A stretch of DNA of 64,000 nucleotides from Bellilinea sp034411135 (GCA_034411135.1 DAOUMN010000086.1:23823-87822), one strand, 5' to 3'. Shown: positions 44,328 through 53,075, numbered from the stretch's first letter. The notes: generated by a model from the sequence alone, not told the origin. Made by a program: numbers and translations.

Positions 44328-44809
44328 CCTTCGCTCCCAGGTTCGCCTTTAAAGGGACCGATCAAATCCGAAGTGATCCAACCGCCATAGAACAATCCGG
44401 GTTGTGGGCGAACCAGTTCGCCATCCACATAGCAAGCATCCATTTTTTGAGGATAGAATGCAAAATGATCCTGAATAGCCTGATACTTGGATACGGGATC
44501 AGGGTAACTCCATGCCGCATCTTGTGCGATTCGACCTTTGACGTTGATGGAGAAATAGATCGCCGATCCTTTCCATTCGCAAAAGGTTCTTCGCGGAGAC
44601 TTGACCAGGTAGTCTATCAGAACATCTTCCGCGGGAAAATAATAAACGGGGGGATGACTGGTCTCGAGGATTCGCCACGCACGGGTAGTATCCGCGATCT
44701 TGATCCCAGCAAACAGGATTTCAAGATGACGCCGAGTAGGTTCAATACGCGGAGGGCGTGGGTAGTCCCACACGGATTCGAGATTTGAACTTACGGGGTA
44801 TTCATTCAT
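44321..44809 (-). CDS. DUF427 domain protein
   Basis: A 162-aa soluble protein. LESVWDYPRPPRIEPTRRH and the later FCEWKGSAIYFSI plus AAWSYPDP are the DUF427 motifs (a small beta-barrel family, ligand unknown). It is the first gene of the OpuC-type operon and overlaps the permease gene by 7 bases, so its product is made together with the osmoprotectant importer. Whether it takes part in uptake or in handling the substrate is unknown. No signal peptide. Confidence 0.85.
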   Translation of the reverse strand: MNEYPVSSNLESVWDYPRPPRIEPTRRHLEILFAGIKIADTTRAWRILETSHPPVYYFPAEDVLIDYLVKSPRRTFCEWKGSAIYFSINVKGRIAQDAAWSYPDPVSKYQAIQDHFAFYPQKMDACYVDGELVRPQPGLFYGGWITSDLIGPFKGEPGSEGW

Positions 44810-45002
44810 AAATACTGCGACTATCGGTTTTTCGTCATTTTATAAAAAGATGCCTTGCTTTATTCTAAATCCCGTAAATGGCTTGTCAAATATTTGTACA
44901 ACTAAATACCTACACTGTTGGGGGTATCTTACCATAAATATGTAGTAATATTATCCATTAGATCATCAAAATGCCTTGGCGGCGAATAACCGGGGAGATG
45001 TC

Positions 45003-46907
45003 ATGAAAAAAAATAGATGGAAACTGGTTCAACGCTTTCGTTATTTTTTTGACAACATGTTTTCCCAAGGACCGGGGGTATTGATAGCCGCGTTGGCCGT
45101 TTTTACAGTTGGTCTTTCTCTCCTAACCACTCTGATCCTGGTTTTGACTGGCCTGGCGCCTGGGGATGAGCCACCGTTTGACTTTATCGAAGGTCTGTGG
45201 TTCAGTTTTTTGGGTAATCTCGGCGAAGGATCAGTAGGCGGGCGAGAGTCGGTGTGGGCTTACCGGTTTCTTACCCTCGGTATTACCCTGGCGAGTATTT
45301 TTATCGTGTCGAACTTGATCGGTATCATCTCCAATGCAATTTCACAGAAGATCGATAATTTGCGCCGCGGGCGTTCGACGGTGATCGAAACGGATCATAT
45401 CGTGCTGCTGGGATGGTCGGAGCAGGTGTTTACGATTATTCCACAATTAATACAAACAGGCAGCCAGGAAAGTAAACCGCGAATCGTCGTATTAGGGGAT
45501 GTGGATAAAGTCGAAATGGAGGATCAGATACGCAGCCGGTTGGGTAAAGAGGTGTTGCGATTGGTGATCTGCAGGCATGGCAGCCCAATGGAGATGAGCG
45601 ATCTGGACTTAACTAACCTTAATCATTCGAAAGGGATTGTTGTGCTTTCTCCAGACAGCCCACACCCGGATGCCGAAGTGGTCAAAACTGTGCTGGCGAT
45701 CATCAAAAACCCCAATCGGAGAAGTGGGCAATTCAGCATTATTGCCGGGTTAAGGGAGAGTCATACCCGCGAGTTAGGCGGGATCATTGGCGATGGGGAA
45801 GTAGAATGGATATATACAGGTGAAGTCATTGCGCGAATTTTAGCGCAATCCTGCAGACAGCCGGGTTTATCGGTTGTATATGCCGATTTGTTGGATTTTA
45901 CTGGCGACGAAATTTACTTTCATGAATGTACCGATTTGATCGGTCGAACATACCGAGAAGCAATCAGCCATTTTGAAAAAGGGGCAGTTATCGGGGTAAA
46001 TCATCGCGTTCAGGGGGTGAAGTTGAACCCGCCCATGGAGACACAAATTCGTGCTGGCGACGAACTGGTGGTGATTGCATCTGATCAAGATGGAGTAATT
46101 ACAGGAAAGCGTGCTCCAGTGAACGAAGAATGGATCGTTGGAAAACGACTTGTGGAACGTGAACCTGAAAGCGTAATTATCCTTGGGTGGAGTGATCGAG
46201 CCAGATCGGTATTACGAGAATTGGATATGTACAGCAAGGCGAAGTCGAAGGTATGCCTGGTTTGCGATCACCCTGATGCTTTACTAGCCCTGCATGAAAT
46301 AAAATCCGAACTTTCCAACCTGAAGTTAAGTCATGAGAATGGAAATATCACCGAAAGAGCCGTATTGGAAAAGTTGAGGCTGCATAAATATGATCATGTC
46401 ATCATCCTTAGTAACGAGACCAGTGATTTGAGTATTCAGCAAGTTGACTCGAATACGCTGTTTACGCTCCTGCACGTGCGCGATATTGCCGAGAAAACAC
46501 AGGCGCATTTTTCCGTAGTGACCGAAATTTTAGATGGTCGCAATAGCCGTCTAGCTGAGGTTGCCAAAGCGGATGATTTTATCGTCAGCGACCGCTTGAT
46601 CAGTTTGATGATGGCGCAAATTGTCGCCGATAAACGCCGAAATGAAGTGTATGAAGATTTGTTCAGCCCGGAGGGCTCGGAAATCTATTTGCGACCAGCA
46701 CGGGAGTATGCTAAGGTAGGAGCGGCGGTTAATTTTTACACGATTATTGAGGCGGCTGCCCGCAAGGGCGAAACAGCTATTGGTTATCGTGTTATTTCAC
46801 TTGCCGAGGATGCATCGCGCAGTTTTGGGGTTAAGATAAATCCCAACAAATGGGATGAAATTGTTTTTACCGACCGAGATAAAGTCATTGTTTTGGCAGA
46901 AAACTGA
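45003..46907 (+). CDS. CASTOR/POLLUX-type ion channel with RCK domains
   Basis: A 634-aa membrane protein starting at ATG 45003 (GGGGAG just upstream). Two hydrophobic segments (about 25-55 and 85-115) flank a pore-like region with WFSFLGNLGEGSVGG. Residues 130-370 and 395-634 form two RCK/TrkA-N-like Rossmann halves (HIVLLGWSEQVFTIIPQL and VIILGWSDRARSVLREL). This is the layout of plant CASTOR/POLLUX and their bacterial relatives, ligand- or Ca-gated cation channels. Ion choice and gating ligand are unknown. It stands alone, 105 bases before the TPR kinase. Confidence 0.88.
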   Translation: MKKNRWKLVQRFRYFFDNMFSQGPGVLIAALAVFTVGLSLLTTLILVLTGLAPGDEPPFDFIEGLWFSFLGNLGEGSVGGRESVWAYRFLTLGITLASIFIVSNLIGIISNAISQKIDNLRRGRSTVIETDHIVLLGWSEQVFTIIPQLIQTGSQESKPRIVVLGDVDKVEMEDQIRSRLGKEVLRLVICRHGSPMEMSDLDLTNLNHSKGIVVLSPDSPHPDAEVVKTVLAIIKNPNRRSGQFSIIAGLRESHTRELGGIIGDGEVEWIYTGEVIARILAQSCRQPGLSVVYADLLDFTGDEIYFHECTDLIGRTYREAISHFEKGAVIGVNHRVQGVKLNPPMETQIRAGDELVVIASDQDGVITGKRAPVNEEWIVGKRLVEREPESVIILGWSDRARSVLRELDMYSKAKSKVCLVCDHPDALLALHEIKSELSNLKLSHENGNITERAVLEKLRLHKYDHVIILSNETSDLSIQQVDSNTLFTLLHVRDIAEKTQAHFSVVTEILDGRNSRLAEVAKADDFIVSDRLISLMMAQIVADKRRNEVYEDLFSPEGSEIYLRPAREYAKVGAAVNFYTIIEAAARKGETAIGYRVISLAEDASRSFGVKINPNKWDEIVFTDRDKVIVLAEN

Positions 46908-47012
46908 CTAATAAACATAAGTGGCTTAAATCCTGCAACAGTTATTAACATCAGGATGTCAGGTTGATGAAGCCCTTTTGTTTTACTTTTCTGTGCTAAC
47001 ATTAAGCAGAAC

Positions 47013-48953
47013 ATGACAAAACCAATCGTCAGTCTTGATGGTGATATTTATCCAATGTCAGATTCTGCTTATTTGAATGTGCGTCTGGAAGACCCCGGCA
47101 AGTTGAACGAGTTTGTTGCCTCGGCACTTCAAATGGCGCGTGACATCCGCTTTGAGGATCCTTCTCGCGCTATTGAGCTTTTGCAAAACGCCTGTAAGCT
47201 CTATAGCCAATATGCAGGATTGGATAAAGACCATTTGCTTTTGTTGGGCGATTGCCAGCTTGGTTTGGGAGAAGTGCTAATTCAAATTGGTTCCTTTGAA
47301 GAGGCACTAAAGATATTGCAAGAAGCACGGACAAGTTTCGAAAAAGTCGAGGCAAAGGGAAACCAAATTGCTGTGTATGTGGCTCTGGGGCGAGCACATT
47401 TATACCTCTCCAGTTTCGTCAATGCTTTACAGTTTACCCTCAGTGGTTTGGAGTTGGCGCAGGAGCATGACGACAAAGCCGTCGAAGGTCGCTTGCTAAT
47501 CAATCTAGGGAGTGTGTACTTGCAGCGCGAAGAATATACCCGCGCTCTGCCCTATTTGTTGAGAGCAGGCAAGGATGCCGAGATCAGCCAGGATTTGTCC
47601 GTTCAGGCAGACGCATTGGACAAGATTTGCCTGGTTTACAGCGGTCTCGGTAATCCGGGCATGGCACTTTCCAGTGGTATCCGTAGCCTAAACCTGTTTA
47701 GGGATGTGAGGAATAAAGCGGGCGAAGTGCAATCCCTGAATTCCATAGGGCGAGCCTATCAGACCATGAAGGATTACTCCCGTGCACTGGAATGTTATGA
47801 GGATGCGCTTCAAATCGCCAGGTCGATACAATTCCGTTACGAAATCGCAGTAGCGCTGCTCCGCATCGGCGGAGTTTATGCCGAACAGGAGTTGCCGGGG
47901 CAGGCGCTGGAACCGTTGCACGAAGCCCTGGATATTAGTGAGAAAATTCAAGCCCGTGGTCAACAGGTGCTGTGCCACCAAAGTTTATCCTCAGTCTATC
48001 GACAAGCGGTTCAGTTTCAACGCGCGCTAGCCCATTACGAACGCTTTCACGAAATAAAAGAGCAGGTCTTCAATGATGAAGCGGAAACGAAACTGAAAAA
48101 CCTGGAAGTGGTTTATCAGGTAGACGAAGCCCGTCGCGAAGCGGAACGCGAGCAGTTGAAAAACATTGCCTTGGAACAGGAGATACAAGAACGCATCCAG
48201 GCGCAACGCGCCTTGCAGAGCGCGAATGAACAATTGCAGCAGGAGATTGCCATTCGTGAGCAGTTGATTGGGGATTTGAATGCGTTTGCGCGTATGGTTG
48301 CTCACGATTTGAAAACCCCGCTGCAAAATCAGGCAATCCTGACCCATTTGCTGGATTTAAAATTGAATGGAATATCCGCACCTGAGGATATAACCCGCCT
48401 GGTGCAGCAATTACAACAGGTGGGACAAAAACAGGCATCTATTATTCATGAACTGCTGACGCTAGCGAGTCTGCGAAGCCAGGAGATTGTCCTGCAACCG
48501 CTGGATATGAGCAGAGTGATCAATGAAGTCTTCAAGCGGTTGGATTTTATCCTTAAGGACAGTGGTGCAGAGATCATTCAACCACAAACCTGGCCGGTTG
48601 CGCTTGGTCACGCTCCCTGGGTGGAGGAGGTATGGGCAAATTATCTTTCCAATGCAGTCAAGTATGGTGGAATCCCGCCGGTAATTCAAATTGGCGCGTT
48701 TTCCGAGGAGGAAGGTTTTGTTCGTTTTTGGGTACAGGACAATGGTGATGGTTTAAAACCGGAAGAACAATCCCGGCTTTTTCAAGATTTCAGCCGGCTT
48801 GATCGCGGCAGAGCAGAGGGACATGGGTTGGGCTTGTCGATTGTGGCGCGGATTGTTGAGAAACTGGGTGGCAGAGTTGGGGTGGATAGCCGTGGTAGAG
48901 CAGGTGAAGGATGCCGGTTTTGGTTTAGTTTGAAGGCAGTAAAAGAAGAATAA
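47013..48953 (+). CDS. Soluble TPR-repeat histidine kinase
   Basis: A 646-aa cytosolic protein. Residues about 15-370 are seven or so tetratricopeptide repeats (for example ALQFTLSGLELAQEHDD, RALECYEDALQIARSI), followed by a Glu/Gln-rich coiled coil (375-420). The kinase core has FARMVAHDLKTPL (phospho-His), VWANYLSNAVKYGG, DNGDGLKPEEQ and GHGLGLSIVARIVEKLGG. No receiver or output gene is adjacent, so the partner is unknown. TPR sensing usually implies a protein partner or peptide signal. Upstream is the CASTOR/POLLUX-type channel, downstream the c-di-GMP riboswitch. Confidence 0.9.
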   Translation: MTKPIVSLDGDIYPMSDSAYLNVRLEDPGKLNEFVASALQMARDIRFEDPSRAIELLQNACKLYSQYAGLDKDHLLLLGDCQLGLGEVLIQIGSFEEALKILQEARTSFEKVEAKGNQIAVYVALGRAHLYLSSFVNALQFTLSGLELAQEHDDKAVEGRLLINLGSVYLQREEYTRALPYLLRAGKDAEISQDLSVQADALDKICLVYSGLGNPGMALSSGIRSLNLFRDVRNKAGEVQSLNSIGRAYQTMKDYSRALECYEDALQIARSIQFRYEIAVALLRIGGVYAEQELPGQALEPLHEALDISEKIQARGQQVLCHQSLSSVYRQAVQFQRALAHYERFHEIKEQVFNDEAETKLKNLEVVYQVDEARREAEREQLKNIALEQEIQERIQAQRALQSANEQLQQEIAIREQLIGDLNAFARMVAHDLKTPLQNQAILTHLLDLKLNGISAPEDITRLVQQLQQVGQKQASIIHELLTLASLRSQEIVLQPLDMSRVINEVFKRLDFILKDSGAEIIQPQTWPVALGHAPWVEEVWANYLSNAVKYGGIPPVIQIGAFSEEEGFVRFWVQDNGDGLKPEEQSRLFQDFSRLDRGRAEGHGLGLSIVARIVEKLGGRVGVDSRGRAGEGCRFWFSLKAVKEE

Positions 48954-49119
48954 AGTAAATGTAAAGTGAGCGTTACGAAAATAGACATTGTTAAGCGATT
49001 GCAAGGTTTGACTATTTATTTTTTACGCAGATAGCCTATATTAAGAATAGAACAACTGAATTTGCCACAATCGGGCAAGCATCGCAAAATTCAGTAAATC
49101 ATCCGAACGATTCACTGTC
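48954..49119. other. Intergenic region before the riboswitch
   Basis: About 165 bases without a gene. A TTGACT at 49008-49013 and TATATT at 49037-49042 are 23 bases apart, too far for a normal promoter, so the promoter is unresolved. CGAACG (49104-49109) pairs with CGTTCG (49120-49125), a small hairpin that would compete with the base of the riboswitch. Confidence 0.4.
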
Positions 49120-49210
49120 CGTTCGACAAAGGCAAAACCGGTGAAAACCGGCGACGCAAAGCCATGGGTCTAAGGGTGCCCAGCGCCTATGACTGCCAGG
49201 TTGCCGAAAA
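49120..49210 (+). promoter_or_regulatory. c-di-GMP-I (GEMM-I) riboswitch aptamer
   Basis: The sequence shows the GEMM-I core: ACAAAGGCAAAACC, then stem CCGGT/ACCGG (49138-49151) closed by a GAAA tetraloop that docks into P3, then GACGCAAAGCC, the long P3 arm with GGGTCTAAGG, and GACTGCCAGGTTGCCGAA. GGCAA (49131-49135) pairs with TTGCC (49201-49205) to close P1. These blocks are the conserved ligand pocket of class I c-di-GMP riboswitches. It sits about 100 bases before the sortase-like gene with a terminator between them. Confidence 0.92.
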
Positions 49211-49232
49211 CGCGATTCCAGGCACTCCTTTG

Positions 49233-49260
49233 AGAGGGCGGGGGAATCCCGCCCTCTTTT
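49233..49260 (+). terminator. Riboswitch expression-platform terminator
   Basis: AGAGGGCGGG (49233-49242) and CCCGCCCTCT (49248-49257) form a perfect 10-bp stem with a 5-base loop, followed by a short T-run. It lies between the aptamer and the ribosome site AAGGAG (49303-49308), so ligand binding probably decides read-through. Whether c-di-GMP turns expression on or off cannot be told by eye. Confidence 0.85.
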
Positions 49261-49314
49261 AGTCTCCGGAGCGGCTGTTTGATCATCGGGCGCCTTTGTC
49301 TGAAGGAGATCGAC

Positions 49315-49998
49315 ATGAGGCGCTCAATTATTTTCAAAGTAAGCCTGTCAATCATGATTATCTTGAGTGGATTGACGGTAAAACCGCCGAGTGATGTTCG
49401 GGCTGACGCAAATTCGAACAATGTCGTTTTTTTACCTCTAGTTAGCAATACCCATAACCCGGCGAACATACCGGAGACGGGCGGTAGTTTGCCGACATTG
49501 GATCAATTCATTCAACAATCATACACAGGGAACATCCAGTGGAGTGGTGTGTATGTGGCGAATAAATTCGCGTTTAAGATTATCCAGCAGCCCGAAAACC
49601 TGTTTGAGTTTATTTCCTCAGTTGAAAATGAGGTTACTCAATTCATGCTGGCTGTTCCGCAAGTGGTTGGGTTGTTAGCGCATAATCATCTGGCGGGTAA
49701 ATCCTTTTTTGATCTTGAAGATGGCGATTTGATTTATTTGATCAATGGAGTAGGAGAGTTTAAGGAATATAGAATATCCGCAAGCGCATCACTGCAAGCA
49801 ATCGTCCCGTCCAGCCCAACAACGATGTTCAAGGATTTGGAAAATGGGGAGCTTTTGGACGCAGCTCAAGTATTCAGCCGTTTTTACATGGGAGAGCCGC
49901 ACTTAACGTTGCAAACCTGTATCCAAAAAAATGGGGATGCAAACTGGGGCAGGTTGTTTATTGTGGCACATCCGATCTATACAGAATATACTGATTGA
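49315..49998 (+). CDS. Secreted sortase-like protein under c-di-GMP riboswitch control
   Basis: A 227-aa exported protein; ATG 49315 follows AAGGAG and gives a signal peptide (about 1-32), while an earlier in-frame start has no such signal. The sortase fold is shown by LLAHNHLAG with catalytic His123, TLQTC with Cys202 and WGRLFIVA with Arg213, the His-Cys-Arg triad in the usual order. Sortases join LPXTG-type proteins to the cell wall or polymerise pilins. The mature N-terminus contains FLPLV and IPETG (52-56), itself LPXTG-like. No sortase substrate gene is adjacent. The riboswitch ties it to c-di-GMP and so probably to surface attachment. Confidence 0.85.
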   Translation: MRRSIIFKVSLSIMIILSGLTVKPPSDVRADANSNNVVFLPLVSNTHNPANIPETGGSLPTLDQFIQQSYTGNIQWSGVYVANKFAFKIIQQPENLFEFISSVENEVTQFMLAVPQVVGLLAHNHLAGKSFFDLEDGDLIYLINGVGEFKEYRISASASLQAIVPSSPTTMFKDLENGELLDAAQVFSRFYMGEPHLTLQTCIQKNGDANWGRLFIVAHPIYTEYTD

Positions 49999-50026
49999 GA
50001 AAACTGACGCGATCGGAAAGCAACTT

Positions 50027-50500
50027 ATGTATGCGATTTTAGCCAGCCCTTTGGGTGAGTTAATAGTGATTTCGGATGGGCTGCAACTAACTGGGTTATA
50101 TTTTGATCCCCATCCGGCGCTGGTATCTGAGCAATGCTATGAACCGGGGGCAGAAATTTTCCGTGAAACAGCCCGGCAATTGGCGGCATATTTTGAGGGT
50201 GAACGGCGGGAATTTCATTTGCCGCTCAATTTGCGCGGCGCGCCATTTCAACGGCGGGTATGGGAATTGCTGAAAACCATACCGTACGGACAGACAATTA
50301 CGTACAGGCAGCTGGCAGAATGGACAGGTTTCCCGCAAAGCACGCGAGCCGTTGGCAGAGCCAATGGACAAAATCCGATTTCAATTATTGTGCCCTGTCA
50401 CCGCGTGGTTGGCTCGAATGGATCACTGGTGGGGTATGGCGGAGGATTGGAAAGAAAAGCGGCTTTACTTGACCTGGAGCGTTGTCATCTGAGTCCATAG
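50027..50500 (+). CDS. ogt: Methylated-DNA--protein-cysteine methyltransferase
   Basis: A 157-aa DNA repair protein that takes the methyl group from O6-methylguanine onto its own cysteine. IIVPCHRVVG contains the acceptor Cys, with PYGQTITYRQLAEWTG and RAVGRANGQNP before it. ATG 50027 is chosen because MYAILASPLGEL matches the family start. It begins 28 bases after the sortase-like gene and may share its transcript, which would put it under riboswitch influence, though that may be incidental. Confidence 0.94.
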   Translation: MYAILASPLGELIVISDGLQLTGLYFDPHPALVSEQCYEPGAEIFRETARQLAAYFEGERREFHLPLNLRGAPFQRRVWELLKTIPYGQTITYRQLAEWTGFPQSTRAVGRANGQNPISIIVPCHRVVGSNGSLVGYGGGLERKAALLDLERCHLSP

Positions 50501-50592
50501 TGTAATTTGTCTTGATTGGGGATATCGGTGACAAAGTGCATGAAAACTTGTGATAAGGGGCACTATCTTCTTGCGGGACAGACTGTTAAAAT

Positions 50593-50633
50593 ATCCCTTA
50601 GTTATTGCAAGCGATTTGCAATAACTAAGGGAT
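50593..50633. promoter_or_regulatory. Perfect 18-bp inverted repeat before fur (operator candidate)
   Basis: ATCCCTTAGTTATTGCAA (50593-50610) and TTGCAATAACTAAGGGAT (50616-50633) are exact reverse complements with a 5-base gap. The right arm contains AAGGG, the likely ribosome site for the ATG at 50639. It could be a binding site for Fur itself or an RNA hairpin that hides the ribosome site. A TAAAAT at 50587-50592 may be the -10 box. Confidence 0.8.
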
Positions 50634-50638
50634 AGCAC

Positions 50639-51094
50639 ATGGAATTCAACCTTGTCGAAGAAGTCGAAAGTCAGATTCGCGCCATTGGCGGGCGAATGAC
50701 CAACCAACGGCGTTTGATTCTTGAAACATTGGTGGAGTGTTCCGACCATCCAAGCGCTGAAGAAATTTTTGCGCGAGTTGCCGAGAAGAATCCCGCACTC
50801 AATCTCTCAACGGTTTATCGAACCTTGCGCTGGTTGGAGAAGCAAGGATTGGTCAATACCCGCCGCTTTGATGACGAGAAACGTTTGGAGCGTTATGATC
50901 CGGTGGTGGAGAAAGGTGAAAACCACTATCATTTTCGCTGCCAACGTTGCAATCAGATCATCGAATTTGACACGCCTCTGCTTGATCTGGTAAAGACCCA
51001 ATTTGAAGACTGCTTTGGCGGACAGGTTGAGACAGCGTCATTGGTTCTTTATGGCATATGTTCTGAATGCAGAGAAGTGAATCCTGGAGATTGA
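50639..51094 (+). CDS. fur: Fur-family metal-responsive repressor
   Basis: A 151-aa regulator. An N-terminal winged helix (RMTNQRRLILETL, HPSAEEIFARV, LNLSTVYRTLRWLEKQGLV) is followed by the metal site HYHFRCQRCNQIIEFDTP and a second Cys pair GICSEC, as in Fur/PerR/Zur proteins. Fur, PerR and Zur cannot be told apart surely; the feoB neighbour 7 bases downstream favours iron. The palindrome ending 5 bases upstream suggests self-regulation. Confidence 0.9.
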   Translation: MEFNLVEEVESQIRAIGGRMTNQRRLILETLVECSDHPSAEEIFARVAEKNPALNLSTVYRTLRWLEKQGLVNTRRFDDEKRLERYDPVVEKGENHYHFRCQRCNQIIEFDTPLLDLVKTQFEDCFGGQVETASLVLYGICSECREVNPGD

Positions 51095-51101
51095 GGACTA
51101 A

Positions 51102-53075
51102 ATGACCAATTGCGATCTTGTTGCAGAACCATTGAAGACTGAAGGCGGTTATATCGCACTGGTTGGTAACCCGAATGTTGGTAAATCGATCCTTTTCCAT
51201 CGCCTGACAGGCAAGTATGTCCTGGTTTCTAACTATCCTGGCACGACCGTCGAATTGACACAAGGCACGCTGCAGAAAGCCAAAGGAGTCACCTTAATTG
51301 ACACGCCGGGCATCGTCAGCCTTCCTTCGCGAAGCGAGGACGAGCAGGTTACCGAGCGGGTTCTGCTTCAAGGTGGCTTCCAAACCGTTGTGCAGGTGGG
51401 CGATGCAAAAAATTTACGGCGCACTTTGCATCTCACCCTTCAACTGGCAGAAATGAAACTCCCGTTGGTACTGGCTTTGAACATGGTGGACGAAGCTCAT
51501 TCGCGCGGCTTGACCATCCATGCCGAAACGTTGGCGAAATTGCTTGCCATTCCGGTTATCAAGACAGTTGCCACCCGTGGGGTGGGCGTAGCAGAGTTAG
51601 AGAAAGTCTTTTCCCAGGTGTCGCCGGCAACATTAACCATTCCATATCCAAAAGAGATCGAGCAAACACTGGCACAACTCGAGCCGAATCTGCCGGTTGC
51701 GCCGATTTCCAGTCGCGCATTGGGTTTGTTATGGTTGTGTGAAGATCCGGTGGCAGAACAATTTATTCGTGAGCGCGTTGATCCGGAAACAGCGCAAGCG
51801 ATGGTTCAAGTGAGGTTGAACCTGGATAACAAACTGTCAGGCGGCACTGCAGCCAGTATTCAGCAGGCACGAGACAATTTTGTCGAGCAAATTTCCAGTC
51901 AGGCTCTGCAGGTGGACAAACGCGGCAGATCGAGTCTTGGGGTATTCCTTGGGCGATTGTCCACTCACCCGCTTTGGGGAATTCCTATTCTGGGACTGGC
52001 TTTATATGGAATGTACTGGTTTGTTGGCGTTTTTGGCGCTGGCACTCTGGTAGGATTTTTGGAAGAGGACTTGTTTGGCGGCGTTCTTAATCCATGGTTG
52101 ATCGGACTGGTAGAAAAATATATTCCCTGGACATTGGCGCGCGAATTCCTCGTTGGAGAGTATGGATTGTGGACGATGGGCATGACCTACGCGCTGGCAC
52201 TGTTGTTGCCAATCGTGTTCACCTTTTTTATTACTTTTGGTATTTTGGAAGATTCCGGTTATTTACCACGCTTGGCGGTATTAACCAATCGGTGGTTTAC
52301 AGCGATTGGGTTAAATGGGCAAGCGATTTTACCGATGGTGCTTGGACTGGGCTGTGTTACAATGGCGACAATGACCACGCGCATTCTCTACCGCCCTCGC
52401 GATCGGATTCTGGTGACATTGCTATTGGCGCTGGCTATTCCCTGCTCTGCTCAGTTGGGCGTTGTTTTGGGGATGCTAGCAGCAATATCCTTCAGCGCGG
52501 CGATTATTTGGGGTGGGGTTGTTCTGCTCGTATTGGTGTTGGTAGGCTGGTTGGCAGCTCGTCTGATCCCTGGTGAACGCAGCCCCTTAATCGTTGAATT
52601 GCCTCCGCTGCGAATGCCGATCTTATCGAATGTACTTTACAAAACAATTGCACGGGTGGAATGGTATGTGAAAGAAGCCGTGCCTTTGTTCCTGCTTGGT
52701 ACCCTGTTGTTGTTTATTCTGGATAAAGTAAACCTGCTGCCAGGGCTGATTCTAGGCATTGAACCAATCGTGACAGGCTGGCTGGGGCTGCCCAAGGAAG
52801 CTGCATCTGCGTTTCTGCTTGGGTTGATGCGCCGGGATTTCGCGGCAACCGGTTTGTTTGTTATGCAATCCAGTGGTCACCTGACCGCTTTGCAAGCCTT
52901 GGTGTCGATTACAACGATCACGTTGTTTATTCCCTGCATCGCCTCGATATTTATGATAGTCAAAGAACGCGGCTGGAAAATCGCGCTGGGAATGACGGCT
53001 TTCATTTTTCCATTTTCCATTCTTGTTGGTGGAGTTTTATTGCGCATATTGACTTGGTTAGGCTGGGGAGGATAA
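51102..53075 (+). CDS. feoB: Ferrous iron transporter FeoB
   Basis: A 657-aa membrane protein that imports Fe2+. The N-terminal G domain has GNPNVGKS (G1), the Thr of PGTTVELTQG (G2), DTPG (G3) and NMVD (G4), followed by a helical regulator and a membrane core of about eight to ten helices with two Gate-like repeats. It is shorter than the E. coli protein (773 aa), mainly at the C-terminus. It lies between fur and two small genes, the second of which is feoA. Confidence 0.95.
   Translation: MTNCDLVAEPLKTEGGYIALVGNPNVGKSILFHRLTGKYVLVSNYPGTTVELTQGTLQKAKGVTLIDTPGIVSLPSRSEDEQVTERVLLQGGFQTVVQVGDAKNLRRTLHLTLQLAEMKLPLVLALNMVDEAHSRGLTIHAETLAKLLAIPVIKTVATRGVGVAELEKVFSQVSPATLTIPYPKEIEQTLAQLEPNLPVAPISSRALGLLWLCEDPVAEQFIRERVDPETAQAMVQVRLNLDNKLSGGTAASIQQARDNFVEQISSQALQVDKRGRSSLGVFLGRLSTHPLWGIPILGLALYGMYWFVGVFGAGTLVGFLEEDLFGGVLNPWLIGLVEKYIPWTLAREFLVGEYGLWTMGMTYALALLLPIVFTFFITFGILEDSGYLPRLAVLTNRWFTAIGLNGQAILPMVLGLGCVTMATMTTRILYRPRDRILVTLLLALAIPCSAQLGVVLGMLAAISFSAAIIWGGVVLLVLVLVGWLAARLIPGERSPLIVELPPLRMPILSNVLYKTIARVEWYVKEAVPLFLLGTLLLFILDKVNLLPGLILGIEPIVTGWLGLPKEAASAFLLGLMRRDFAATGLFVMQSSGHLTALQALVSITTITLFIPCIASIFMIVKERGWKIALGMTAFIFPFSILVGGVLLRILTWLGWGG

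Noticed and set aside
48960..48999. Terminator after the TPR kinase
   Set aside because: No stem followed by a T-run could be found; read-through into the riboswitch region cannot be excluded.
49008..49042. Promoter for the riboswitch transcript (TTGACT / TATATT)
   Set aside because: The 23-base spacer is too long for a sigma-70 promoter, so I do not call it.
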